Part shown: piece after piece, positions 41,128 through 50,110 of the stretch | How positions within the stretch are numbered: the stretch's first letter is position 1 | How the letters are laid out: each line of letters begins with the position of its first letter | Assembly (NCBI GenBank): GCA_900317625.1 | Contig: ONHK01000016.1 | Location: 1-50,224, forward strand | Source: an uncultured Treponema sp. | GTDB lineage: Bacteria; Spirochaetota; Spirochaetia; Treponematales; Treponemataceae | DNA: 50,224 nt | Direction: 5' to 3' | Position numbers and translations under genes: made by a program | The notes under the pieces: generated by a model | What the model saw: only the letters and a program-made list of their open reading frames with translations | The model's database searches: none | Told to the model about the DNA's origin: nothing

Positions 41128-42018
41128 ATGGGAAATATTTTTGAAGACATCGCCAGCACTTTTAAACCATGTACAGTTTTTGCCCTTGTTGGAGAAAGCG
41201 GAACAGGAAAAAGTTTCCGGGCAAAACTCATAGCAGAAAAATACGGAATCGACGCAATCATAGATGACGGACTTTTGATCCAGAATGATAAAATTCTTGC
41301 AGGACATTCTGCAAAACGGGAAAAAACTTATATGGGCGCAGTTCGGGTTGCCCTTTTTGATGACAAGGATCACCGCGACGAAGTTGCAAAAGCCTGGAAA
41401 AAAGCAAGAATCAAAAAACTTCTGATTCTCGGAACATCAGAGAAAATGGTCATGAAAATTGCAACAAGACTACAGCTTCCTCAGCCTCAGAAAATCATTC
41501 ATATAGAAGAAATTGCAAGCCGAGAGGAAATTGAAAAAGCCATAAAATCGCGCCAGGTTGAAGGAAAGCACGTTATCCCTGTTCCATCGATTGAGATAAA
41601 ACGGAATTACTCGCAGATTTTTTCAAATTCGATAAAGGTCTTTTTCCAGCGAAAAAATCTTTTCAAAAAAAATGACGGAAAACTTTTTGAAAAATCAATT
41701 GTTCAGCCGGAATTTTCAAAAAAAGGTAGAATTGAAATTTCTGAAGCGGCTTTAACACAGATGGTAATGCACTGCGTTTCTGAATGTGAGCCAGCTGTCC
41801 GTGTAAACAAAATGACGATAAAGACAAATTCCCGCGGTTACAAAATAACAATAACTATTGATGTTCCGTTTGGAACTCAGCTTACAGGAAAAATTCATAA
41901 GCTTCAAAAATACATAATCGACAAAATCGAAAGCTACACAGGAATTCTTATCGAGGAAGTAAGCATCATTATCGACAGAATTACTGGAGCTGAATTTTCA
42001 GAAACATCAAATTCCTAA
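41128..42018 (+). CDS. ATP-binding protein with Asp23-like C-terminus
   Basis: A 296-residue protein. The N-terminus has a Walker A GESGTGKS (~residue 24) in a P-loop fold, and the C-terminus (~200-290) looks like an Asp23/alkaline-shock domain (GRIEISEAALTQMV, TIDVPFGTQLTGKI). I do not know this fusion from a characterised protein. Asp23 proteins associate with envelope or membrane functions. It overlaps the end of pcnB by four bases (convergent). Its own leaderless promoter suggests separate control from rluC. Confidence 0.75.
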   Translation: MGNIFEDIASTFKPCTVFALVGESGTGKSFRAKLIAEKYGIDAIIDDGLLIQNDKILAGHSAKREKTYMGAVRVALFDDKDHRDEVAKAWKKARIKKLLILGTSEKMVMKIATRLQLPQPQKIIHIEEIASREEIEKAIKSRQVEGKHVIPVPSIEIKRNYSQIFSNSIKVFFQRKNLFKKNDGKLFEKSIVQPEFSKKGRIEISEAALTQMVMHCVSECEPAVRVNKMTIKTNSRGYKITITIDVPFGTQLTGKIHKLQKYIIDKIESYTGILIEEVSIIIDRITGAEFSETSNS

Positions 42019-43154
42019 AGTGTTTCAGTTTCAGATTCAGTTTCTGTATTTTGCTTTTGTGCAGATTTTTTCTGTCTGGTTTTTGTCTTTTTTCTTTTTC
42101 CGGTAATTCCAATCTGGCCAAGCACTTCTTTCACAGCAAATTCAAGTTCAGTCCGCTGGGGATTCATCGGAAGAACAAAATTTCTGCATTCCCGCCAGGT
42201 TCTTAAATAAAGCTCGCCATAAGCGGATTTATTCTCGATTTCCTTTTGCCAGTCTGTAAGAGTTAAAATAAAATCTGAAATAAGAAAAACAAGCTTTTCA
42301 CCAAGCCGTGCGTCCGGTTTCTCATTTATAAGCTGGTCGAGTTTCTGCATGTTTTTCATGTAAGAAGCCTCGAATTTCTTGTTGTCATAAATCATTGCAG
42401 TTGCAGCCGGCTGAAGTGCCATATAAAGATCCGTATCCAATGCTTCCGCAACAATCTGCGAGGCTCTTCCGCTGTTAAGAATCTTTAAAAGCTCTTCTGT
42501 CAGTCTGGAAGGACTTACCGAGGACAAAAGACTTGCACATTGGCGGATTTTTCTTCTGCACGCAAAATTCATTTTTGAGCCGGTTTTTGCAGAATATTTT
42601 ATAGCTCTTAACATTCTTACCGGATCTTCAATAAAAATTCGGTCAAGAGGAATTACAGGCTTCAGGATTTTTTTCTTTATATCCTTCATTCCTCCAACAT
42701 AATCAATAACCTGTTCCAGAATCGGGTCGTAATAAAGCGCGTTTATTGTAAAATCACGGCGCTGAACATCCTCGTCAATTGTGCCGAAATCGTTTCCAAC
42801 TGAACCTTCGCATATTGAGCGAAATGTGCTTACTTCAAAAATCTTTGTTCCAAAAATAACGTGGACAATACGGAATCTTCTTCCGATTATCCGCGAATTT
42901 CTGAACAGTCTTTTGATTTTTGAAGGCGTTGCATCTGTAACAATATCAAAATCTTTTGGAGTGTTGCCAACAATCAAATCGCGGACAGCACCACCAACGA
43001 TATATGCATGAAATCCTGAGTCTCTTAATCTGTCGATAATCTGGATGGCATCAAAATCAATTTTATTTTTAGGAATGCCATGTTCTTCCTTTGTATAGAC
43101 AATCGCCTTTTTTACAGGCTTGCCGTTCTTATCAGTACCATAACGAATTAACAC
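42015..43154 (-). CDS. pcnB: Poly(A) polymerase / CCA-adding nucleotidyltransferase
   Basis: A 379-residue protein of nucleotidyltransferase superfamily class II. GGAVRD (~residue 43), DFDIVT metal-binding motif (~58) and RRDFTINALYYDP are conserved, then the RNA-binding helical domain. The tail is a basic K/Q-rich stretch. It either adds poly(A) to RNA for decay or CCA to tRNA; I cannot separate them by eye. None of the recognisable tRNA-like sequences in this window encodes CCA, so such an enzyme would be needed. The start is GTG at 43,154 without a Shine-Dalgarno. Confidence 0.9.
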   Translation of the reverse strand: MLIRYGTDKNGKPVKKAIVYTKEEHGIPKNKIDFDAIQIIDRLRDSGFHAYIVGGAVRDLIVGNTPKDFDIVTDATPSKIKRLFRNSRIIGRRFRIVHVIFGTKIFEVSTFRSICEGSVGNDFGTIDEDVQRRDFTINALYYDPILEQVIDYVGGMKDIKKKILKPVIPLDRIFIEDPVRMLRAIKYSAKTGSKMNFACRRKIRQCASLLSSVSPSRLTEELLKILNSGRASQIVAEALDTDLYMALQPAATAMIYDNKKFEASYMKNMQKLDQLINEKPDARLGEKLVFLISDFILTLTDWQKEIENKSAYGELYLRTWRECRNFVLPMNPQRTELEFAVKEVLGQIGITGKRKKTKTRQKKSAQKQNTETESETETL

Positions 43155-43169
43155 AATAGTCTGATATTA

Positions 43170-44117
43170 TTACAGAGAAACATTTTTTTCAATCCAGTTA
43201 AAAATATCTGAAAGAATTTCGTCGCTGTTTTCTTCATTTAAAATCTCATGGCGGTCGCCTTCATAAATTTTTGAAGAGACATTTTTCACGCCGTTTTTTC
43301 TATAGATTTCAAGAAGTTTTTCAATCGATTTTCCATAGTTTCCAACAGGATCATCGCTTCCGTAGACCGCAAGAACCGGCAATTCAGCAGGAATTTTCTT
43401 CATGTTTTTCGGATTGTGGATTTTTGCAAGTCCAGACGCAAGGTCGCGGAAAAAACTTACTGTTGAAACTCCACCGCACCATGAATCGTTTTTGTACATC
43501 ATTCTGTTTGAAGGATTTTTGCTCAACCAGGACAACGAGTCATTTTCATCTTTAAAATGGTCGTTATAAGAGGCAAACGCAAGGTTCTGGCAGAAATTTG
43601 ATTTTTTATTTTTGCCAAGGAAAACACAAGCCAAATCCGCAAATAATTTATCTTTAAGCAATCCTTTTCTCGGACCGGAAGTTCCGCACAAAATGCACGC
43701 AGAAATTTTATCGCCATGCTGTTCCATATAGTTCTGGGCAACAAAAGAACCGAACGAATGACCAAACAAAATGACTTTTTTTCCGGGATAGTCTTTTTTC
43801 ACTTCATCAATTATCTCATCAAGATCCGAAGTAACTTTTTCAAATCCATTTTTATCCGCAAGTTTTCCGAACATTCCTGTATTGTTTGCTTCCGCGTAAT
43901 AAGCCGTTTTTCCATGTCCGCGGTGGTCGTGCGCGCTGAACAAATATCCGTGCGCGGCAAATTCACTTCCGACTCTATCATAGCGCAACGCGTGTTCCTG
44001 CATTCCGTGGCTAAAAACTACAACAGCCTTGATATTTTCTTCATCTTCCGGAATCCATCTGTTAACTGAAATTTCTGTTCCATCAGACATTTTCTGCATA
44101 AATTTTTCTACCTGCAT
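43170..44117 (-). CDS. Lysophospholipase/monoacylglycerol-lipase-like hydrolase
   Basis: A 315-residue protein from the ATG at 44,117 (GGACGGGA upstream); a longer frame running to 44,288 overlaps the divergent methyltransferase gene and is not credible. It is an alpha/beta hydrolase with nucleophile GHSFGS (~residue 118), Asp in YGSDDPVG and His in EGDRHEIL, a complete triad. The HGMQEHALRYD motif is typical of monoacylglycerol lipases. No signal peptide is seen, so it is probably cytoplasmic. Confidence 0.88.
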   Translation of the reverse strand: MQVEKFMQKMSDGTEISVNRWIPEDEENIKAVVVFSHGMQEHALRYDRVGSEFAAHGYLFSAHDHRGHGKTAYYAEANNTGMFGKLADKNGFEKVTSDLDEIIDEVKKDYPGKKVILFGHSFGSFVAQNYMEQHGDKISACILCGTSGPRKGLLKDKLFADLACVFLGKNKKSNFCQNLAFASYNDHFKDENDSLSWLSKNPSNRMMYKNDSWCGGVSTVSFFRDLASGLAKIHNPKNMKKIPAELPVLAVYGSDDPVGNYGKSIEKLLEIYRKNGVKNVSSKIYEGDRHEILNEENSDEILSDIFNWIEKNVSL

Positions 44118-44169
44118 ACCGTTCCCGTCCTTTTTTATAATCTGAAAATTTGTTATTATTTTTTGTCTT

Positions 44170-45387
44170 ATGGAAACTATTATAACAGATAAAATCGCAT
44201 TTGGGGGAAATTGTTTAGCAAAAATTGACGGAAAAGCTGTTTTCGTGCCTTTTGCGCTTCCCGGCGAAAAACTTGAAGTGGAAATCACCCAGGAAAAAAG
44301 AGATTACAGTTACGCAAAAATCTTGAATATTCTAGAACCTTCACCTTTCAGGATAAAACCGGTTTGTCCATTGTACGAAAAATGCGGCGGCTGCAACATG
44401 ATGCACATTGAGCCAGAATTTCAGAAACAATTAAGAAAAGAAATCTTAAAAGACTGTCTTGAACGCAATGGAATCCATGTTGATTTAGATTTTATTGAAG
44501 TTATTTATGGAAACAACTTGAACTACAGATGCCGTTTTCAGCTGAATGACGGCGGATTTTGCGAAAGAAGCTCAAACCGCATAATTCCTGTTGAAAATTG
44601 CGCGTGCGCAGTTCCTGAAATAAACGAATGGCTTTCAAAAAATAATATCTCATCACGGCCAAAAGGAAGATGCCACATTTTCGGCGCTGAAAATATAATT
44701 TTGAAAGAAAGAACAGAAGGCGGCAAAGTTTTTGTCTCTCCAGAGGAAGAAAAAAAATCCACAGATTATTCCGCTTTAAAAAAGAAGAATAAAAATATCC
44801 GCCAGGTAAAAAAACGCTATTCAGGAACAACAATTTCTGAAAAAGATACTGTCACAATCAAAATTCTTGACAAGGAAATCAGTTTTGACGTAAAAGGATT
44901 TTTTCAGTCAAATATTTCGGTTCTGGAAAAATCTATAGAAGCAATTTGCGGTGGACTTGTTGGAAATTCTGTTCTTGATATGTACGCCGGCTGCGGAACT
45001 TTCAGCGTTTTTCTTGCTGAGCATTTTAAAGATTTGATGCTAGTCGAGCACAACCGGGATGCTCTTGTGTTTGCGGAAAAAAATCTTGCCGGAATAAAAC
45101 ATCAGTCCATCGGTTTAAGCGGAGCAAAATGGGCAGAATTCAACAAAAACGCATATTTTGATGCAGTTGTTATAGATCCGCCAAGAAGCGGAATGGAAAA
45201 AGAAGTCTTGAGCTGGCTTTGCAATTCTAAAGTTCCCCAGATTCGTTCTGTTTCATGCGATCCGGCGACACATTCCCGGGATCTTGCAGCGTTGATAAAA
45301 TCTGGTTACGCGCTGAAAAAACTTTATCTGCTGGATTTTTACCCGAACACAAGCCATATTGAAAGTCTTGCGGTTCTGGAAAAATAA
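44170..45387 (+). CDS. TrmA/RlmD-family FeS RNA uracil methyltransferase
   Basis: A 405-residue SAM-dependent methyltransferase. The FeS motif CPLYEKCGGC (~60) is followed by FFQSN (~240), DMYAGCGTFS, VVIDPPRSG and the catalytic SCDPATHSRD (~365). It methylates uracil C5 in rRNA or tRNA; the exact site cannot be assigned. It has a TRAM-like N-terminus (~5-45). A TATTAT lies 10 nt before the ATG. The gene is divergent from the lipase-like gene, and the beta-propeller gene follows. Confidence 0.92.
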   Translation: METIITDKIAFGGNCLAKIDGKAVFVPFALPGEKLEVEITQEKRDYSYAKILNILEPSPFRIKPVCPLYEKCGGCNMMHIEPEFQKQLRKEILKDCLERNGIHVDLDFIEVIYGNNLNYRCRFQLNDGGFCERSSNRIIPVENCACAVPEINEWLSKNNISSRPKGRCHIFGAENIILKERTEGGKVFVSPEEEKKSTDYSALKKKNKNIRQVKKRYSGTTISEKDTVTIKILDKEISFDVKGFFQSNISVLEKSIEAICGGLVGNSVLDMYAGCGTFSVFLAEHFKDLMLVEHNRDALVFAEKNLAGIKHQSIGLSGAKWAEFNKNAYFDAVVIDPPRSGMEKEVLSWLCNSKVPQIRSVSCDPATHSRDLAALIKSGYALKKLYLLDFYPNTSHIESLAVLEK

Positions 45388-45394
45388 CAAAAGA

Positions 45395-47191
45395 ATGAAG
45401 AGAACGATTTTTTCTGAAATTATATTTCTTCTCATCTCCATTGCCATTTTTCCGCAGCAAAAAACCGGGCGACTTCAAAAGCTGGGAACAGAAAATTCCA
45501 GCTGGACTTCTGTCATAAGCGGAAAAGCCTTGTGCGCGCCAAAAAAGACGTCGTATGGATTTGCGGTTCTTACGGATGGAAAAATGATTTCCGCCTGCAC
45601 GGACAAAGGAACTAAACTTTGGGAAAAAGGAATTCCGGGGCGACCAGAACCATATCTTACAGTTTTCTCAAGCGACTTTCTGCTGACTGTAAGCGACAAA
45701 AAATCTCTTTCTCTTATAAATCCCAGCGGGCTTACGCTCTGGACGGTTCAAGTTCCTTTTGCAATCACGGAAGAACCTTTTATCGGGCGTGACTCTAGAA
45801 TTATTGTCCGCGGAAAAAACAAAATTGCCTGCTACGGAGTGAACGGAATCCGCAAGTGGATTTTAGACACACCGGCTTTGGGCGGCACAAAACTTCTTGA
45901 GCTGAACGATGGAACTATTGTTGCGTTGTTGGATTCTTCAAAAAACGGAAAATCAGCAGGAATCCGATTTTCCCCATTCGGAAATATTATTGAAGAAATC
46001 TCGTTCGCTGGAATTATTCAGTCAGCATTTTCCTGCCCGGACGGAATTCTTCTTTCATTCAATGACGGTGGAGCTGGAATGTGTTCCGTAATAAATGGAA
46101 AAACCTCCACAAAATGGACAATTCCCTATTCCGACAGAGCTTTTTCAAACACAAATCCTTCCGGCGGCTCAGAATTTGTTAAACTTTCAAACCATAGGGC
46201 TGCACTTGCAATTTGCGGTTCCGGGGCTGTAAAAACTAGACTTCTTGTTTTCAGCACTTTTGATGGCAGGGTTTCCGACTGGTTCAATGCCGACTGCAAT
46301 TTCAGTGATTCAATCTGCGTTTCTTCAACAAATGATGACAATATTTTTGTATGCGATAAAAACAAAGGTTTTGTTCAAGCCACAAACGGCGATATTTTAT
46401 GGGGAGCCACACTTCCTGAAAAGCCGGATATTTTCGGCAGCTGGAATTTCATCACATTCACAAAAGAAAATTATCTTGTGATATGCAGCAACTCATGGGC
46501 AATGGCAGGATTCAGAACGCTCTACAAAATCCAGAAAAAAAACAAAGAGAGACAAAAAAAATCTGATTACAACGATTTTTACAAAGACGATTCAAAAAAT
46601 CTGGGCGCAATTGAATTTTCAGAGAAACTTCCAGAACAATATATAGGTGCAAACCGGATAAAAGACTTGCAGAAAGGAAATTACGGCCAAAAAGAGACAG
46701 AATACATTTCCTCACTGATTTCTTTGTGCAATGACTACAACAAAAAACTTATTCAAATAAGCAGAAACAACCGTTCAGAGCAAAAAATGATTTACTTGCG
46801 TGATTCTACAGGAATGCAGGATTTTTTTTCACAGCTGGAACTTTTTGGCACAGACACGTTTGTTCCATATTTAGCTTCATTTTTAAACCTTGAAAAAGAT
46901 GATTCGAATTTCCAGACAATTTTAAGAAGCGTTTCAGATTTTGGCTACGACCCAGAAGGACTGATTCTAAACGCGATAGATATTCGGTCTCACAATATTC
47001 CAGCCGCAAAATCAAGAAATTTTATTCTTATATGTGATGCAGTATATGAAATCTGCCGTTTCATGGGGCGACCTGCGCTTTATTCCCACGGAATGGATAT
47101 ACTCACAAAATTCCTTTATCCTCAATATGAAAGTTCCGTCCGCGATTATGCGCGAAAAACCCTAACACAAATTGCGGGATTGAAAATTTAG
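45395..47191 (+). CDS. Exported PQQ-type beta-propeller protein
   Basis: A 598-residue protein from the ATG at 45,395, chosen because it opens a signal peptide (FSEIIFLLISIAIFPQQ) and follows the methyltransferase stop; the longer frame lies inside that gene. The mature region (residues ~45-390) has repeated beta-propeller blades (TLWTVQVPF, GIRKWILDTPA, GDILWGATLPE) of the PQQ/WD type. The C-terminal third is helical. It is probably periplasmic and precedes the P83/100 gene, which also ends in a propeller-like domain. Confidence 0.75.
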   Translation: MKRTIFSEIIFLLISIAIFPQQKTGRLQKLGTENSSWTSVISGKALCAPKKTSYGFAVLTDGKMISACTDKGTKLWEKGIPGRPEPYLTVFSSDFLLTVSDKKSLSLINPSGLTLWTVQVPFAITEEPFIGRDSRIIVRGKNKIACYGVNGIRKWILDTPALGGTKLLELNDGTIVALLDSSKNGKSAGIRFSPFGNIIEEISFAGIIQSAFSCPDGILLSFNDGGAGMCSVINGKTSTKWTIPYSDRAFSNTNPSGGSEFVKLSNHRAALAICGSGAVKTRLLVFSTFDGRVSDWFNADCNFSDSICVSSTNDDNIFVCDKNKGFVQATNGDILWGATLPEKPDIFGSWNFITFTKENYLVICSNSWAMAGFRTLYKIQKKNKERQKKSDYNDFYKDDSKNLGAIEFSEKLPEQYIGANRIKDLQKGNYGQKETEYISSLISLCNDYNKKLIQISRNNRSEQKMIYLRDSTGMQDFFSQLELFGTDTFVPYLASFLNLEKDDSNFQTILRSVSDFGYDPEGLILNAIDIRSHNIPAAKSRNFILICDAVYEICRFMGRPALYSHGMDILTKFLYPQYESSVRDYARKTLTQIAGLKI

Positions 47192-47200
47192 TTATATAAT
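47172..47200 (+). promoter_or_regulatory. Promoter of the P83/100 gene
   Basis: TTGCGG (47,172-47,177), a 17-bp spacer and TATAAT (47,195-47,200), overlapping the end of the previous gene. The start codon at 47,229 is preceded by GGAGG, so this gene has a normal leader. Confidence 0.75.
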
Positions 47201-47228
47201 ATCGATGTATTGTTTTTCTGGAGGTTCT

Positions 47229-48866
47229 ATGAAAGAACATAAGATTAGTCTGTTGATTTTGCTTGCATTTGTTGCCGCAATTCCTCTTTATGCCCAGAAA
47301 GTTGATGAAGAAGAATTAAAAAGCACAGGCAATGACACAATTGTATTCATTAATTATACAGGTCCACATTCAAAAATTGATTCGCTTTCCAGCATCAAGC
47401 AGCTTGGAACAGAACTTGGAACTATTGTTGCACAAGACACGTCAAAACCGACTTCAGCTGGAAATTCCGCAAGATATTCAGTAATTCACGCAATCGATCC
47501 TTCTGAAACAGGAAAACTTGACGCTGACATAATTTTTATCGGCGCAAATGCAACTGTTGATCATATAAATAATTTGCGGCACATAATCGCCTCTTATCTT
47601 GTGGCGGCATACGGTTATTCTGAAAAAGACGCAGAGACCGTGGCAGTTTTTATTACAGTTTATAATGCTGTCTACCGCGGAAATCTTGACGCATATCAGA
47701 AAAAATACAAGAAAATCGTAATGGATAACCTTACCGCCGCAAACTGTGGTCTTTCAGTAAACTATAATGACTGGCCTGGAAAATCACAGATTGTAATTCC
47801 TCTTTATGATGTGAATGGAGGATTAAGCACGGTTGACACATCTGTAATCAGCGACACTCAAGTTGTAAAAAGCATGCAGGAAGATGATGACAAGAATGTC
47901 GAAAGCCGCAAGGAAATGGTTGATATAAAAGAGCGAGAGGCTGAAAACGCAAATCAAAAAGCGCAGGAAGCCCAGAAAAATGCGGTTCAAGAACAGAAAA
48001 AACTGAACGAAGAAAAACAGAAGACGGAAGAAGCTCAAAAAGAAGCCGAAACTGCCCAGAAAGAAGCTGAGATTGCACAGAAAAAAGCAGAGGAAAACCC
48101 TTCCGATGCAGAAGCCGTAAAAGATGCTGAGGAAAAACAGGCTGTAGCCGAGGAAAAACAGGCAGCCTACGAGGAGCAGAAAGCCGCAGAGGAAGAACAG
48201 CAGGCAGCCGCAGACAACGCTACAAAAGAAGCCGCTGAACAACAGGCAGTTGCAGACAAAAAAACAAATGAAGCCCAGGAAGAACGAAAAACAATCGCGA
48301 AAGACCAGGCTGAAGTAATAAAAAAGGAAATCGAGAACGCAATCGCTCCATCTGTTTATGGAATTGAGCTCACAAATGACTCTTCAATGCTTTCCGGCCT
48401 TATAAAAGTAAACACTTCAACAGGCGAAATCATAAAATCTTCACCAGTTACTTATATCAGAAACAGGACGATGTTCCAGTCTGGCGAAAATTTTGTGGCA
48501 ATTGCCGGCGAAAACAAAGGCAACGGAACTGTAAAGCTTGTCCTTCTTTCCCCGGACACAATGGAAATCATAAAAGAAAGCGATGAAACAGTAGCGGAAA
48601 ATTCTGTTCTTGTTCAGGATAATGGTGAATATTACTGCATAGTCCAGAACGGCAATAATTACACGCTTGCAAAATATGACGCAGACCTAAATCTAAAACT
48701 GAAGTCAAATTCAAAGCTAAAGCCTGCAACTCCAGTAACAGTTGCCGGTCAATATATTGTTGTTACCGGAGCGGACGGAACTGTAAAAGTGCTGAACAAG
48801 TCTGACTTGAATGAAATCTCCGCAAAAGGAAATTCTTTCAACACAAGCACAGCGGATGCAAAATAA
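47229..48866 (+). CDS. P83/100-family exported protein
   Basis: A 545-residue protein from the ATG at 47,229 (GGAGG 5 nt upstream). A signal peptide ends near YAQ (residue 23). Residues ~40-215 match the N-terminal region of the spirochaete P83/100 proteins, ~225-370 form a long A/E/K/Q-rich coiled coil with near-repeats (KQAVAEEKQ type), and the C-terminus (~385-545) is a beta-rich domain. P83/100 proteins are abundant surface or periplasmic antigens in spirochaetes; their role is unclear. Confidence 0.85.
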   Translation: MKEHKISLLILLAFVAAIPLYAQKVDEEELKSTGNDTIVFINYTGPHSKIDSLSSIKQLGTELGTIVAQDTSKPTSAGNSARYSVIHAIDPSETGKLDADIIFIGANATVDHINNLRHIIASYLVAAYGYSEKDAETVAVFITVYNAVYRGNLDAYQKKYKKIVMDNLTAANCGLSVNYNDWPGKSQIVIPLYDVNGGLSTVDTSVISDTQVVKSMQEDDDKNVESRKEMVDIKEREAENANQKAQEAQKNAVQEQKKLNEEKQKTEEAQKEAETAQKEAEIAQKKAEENPSDAEAVKDAEEKQAVAEEKQAAYEEQKAAEEEQQAAADNATKEAAEQQAVADKKTNEAQEERKTIAKDQAEVIKKEIENAIAPSVYGIELTNDSSMLSGLIKVNTSTGEIIKSSPVTYIRNRTMFQSGENFVAIAGENKGNGTVKLVLLSPDTMEIIKESDETVAENSVLVQDNGEYYCIVQNGNNYTLAKYDADLNLKLKSNSKLKPATPVTVAGQYIVVTGADGTVKVLNKSDLNEISAKGNSFNTSTADAK

Positions 48867-48877
48867 ACTCTGTTTTT

Positions 48878-48914
48878 ATCAGTCTCGTCTTATTTTGATG
48901 GGACTGATTTTTTT
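48878..48914 (+). terminator. Rho-independent terminator after the P83/100 gene
   Basis: An ATCAGTC/GACTGAT stem (7 bp or more, plus a further C-G pair) with a 17-nt loop is followed by TTTTTTT. It lies 11 nt after the stop codon. Confidence 0.85.
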
Positions 48915-48972
48915 AGTTAGCAAAAACTAACTTCTTTCTTCTATTATTTTGATTTTATGCGGCAACTTTTTA

Positions 48973-49001
48973 TTAACATAAAATTAAAAACATACTATAC
49001 T
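48973..49001 (+). promoter_or_regulatory. Promoter of the dehydrogenase gene
   Basis: TTAACA (48,973-48,978), a 17-bp spacer and TATACT (48,996-49,001). The expected leader of about 80 nt contains no structure I can name; AAGGAG lies 6-7 nt before the ATG at 49,089. Confidence 0.65.
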
Positions 49002-49088
49002 TGAAGTAATATCGTTGTAATATGGGATAGGTTTTGTTCCATTCAAAGGTTTGCAACGGCAATAAGATTGTGTTAAGGAGACACATAT

Positions 49089-50033
49089 ATGGCAAATAAA
49101 ATTACAATTATTGGTGCTGGTCAGGTTGGCTCAACAATTGCTTTCGCATTGACTGTAAAACAGCTCGCTTCTGAGATTGTTTTGATTGACATTGCAAAAG
49201 ACAGAGCCATGGGTGAAGCTATGGATATTCGTCAGGGAACACCATTTATTGGTCCTGTTTCCATTCACGAAGGTGATTATGCAGACGCAAAAGGCTCTGA
49301 TATAGTCATCCTTACTTCTGGAGTAGCCAGAAAACCAGGACAGTCACGTCTTGATCTTACACAGACAAATGTAAACATCACTAAATCAATCATTCCAGAA
49401 ATTACAAAAGCTGCACCAAATGCCCTTTATGTAATTGTTGCAAATCCAGTTGACATTCTTACATATCAATTTATAAAAACTTCAAGCATTCCTGAAAACC
49501 ATATTTTTGGTACAGGAACAATGCTTGACACTGCCCGCTTTAGAGCTCGCATTGCAGAAACATATAAAGTTGCCCAGGAAAATGTTCACGGTTACGTTTT
49601 TGGTGAACACGGAGACTCTTCGTTTGTTCCTTGGTCTTTGGCAAATATCGGATCAATTCCTGTTGAAAAATATGCATCTGCTCTTCAGGGGGTAAAAGAT
49701 GTTCCGACTTTTGACAAGAACGATGTTGAAGACTACATCCGAAAATCAGGCGGAATCATTATCGCGGCAAAAAAATGCACAAACTATGCAATCGGCATAA
49801 CAACAGCAACTCTTTGTGAGGCATTGAACTTCTCTACAAATTCATTATTGACAATTTCTACAATGATGAATGGAGAATACGGAATTTCGGATGTTTGTCT
49901 TTCAACTCCTACAATTGTAGGCGGAAACGGAATCCAGGGACACGCAGTTGCTCCTCTTACAGATTCTGAAATTGCGTCATTGCGTCATTCAGCAGACTGT
50001 CTGAAAGATGTAATCAAACAGATTCAATTCTAA
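49089..50033 (+). CDS. ldh: L-lactate/malate dehydrogenase
   Basis: A 314-residue NAD-dependent enzyme with the Rossmann GAGQVGST (residues 9-16), LDTARFR and catalytic GEHGDSS (His174). The substrate-specificity residue, Gln in typical LDH (NQKPG) and Arg in MDH (ARKPG), is Arg81 here. It could thus act on oxaloacetate or, as in some clostridial LDH-annotated proteins, still on pyruvate. The next gene is fumarase, which favours a role in the malate-fumarate branch. The symbol ldh reflects the usual annotation, not a proven activity. Confidence 0.85.
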   Translation: MANKITIIGAGQVGSTIAFALTVKQLASEIVLIDIAKDRAMGEAMDIRQGTPFIGPVSIHEGDYADAKGSDIVILTSGVARKPGQSRLDLTQTNVNITKSIIPEITKAAPNALYVIVANPVDILTYQFIKTSSIPENHIFGTGTMLDTARFRARIAETYKVAQENVHGYVFGEHGDSSFVPWSLANIGSIPVEKYASALQGVKDVPTFDKNDVEDYIRKSGGIIIAAKKCTNYAIGITTATLCEALNFSTNSLLTISTMMNGEYGISDVCLSTPTIVGGNGIQGHAVAPLTDSEIASLRHSADCLKDVIKQIQF

Positions 50034-50039
50034 ATATAA

Positions 50040-50079
50040 AAAGGAAAAGCGGCTTTTGAGAACGGGTTGCTTTTCCTTT
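50040..50079 (+). terminator. Hairpin between ldh and fumarase genes
   Basis: An 11-bp perfect stem (AAAGGAAAAGC and its complement) with an 18-nt loop; no U-run follows beyond the stem. It may be a partial terminator or processing site between ldh and the next gene. Confidence 0.5.
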
Positions 50080-50110
50080 CGGGGATATTTTTTAGGAGAC
50101 TTGCAGATTT

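Noticed and set aside
44118..44288. Upstream extension of the hydrolase gene
   Set aside because: It would overlap the divergent methyltransferase gene; the ATG at 44,117 has a ribosome site and begins at the family's normal start.
48930..49088. A possible Rex (NADH-sensing) operator before the dehydrogenase gene
   Set aside because: I see no TTGTGA...TCACAA-type palindrome; only a standard promoter and an 80-nt leader.
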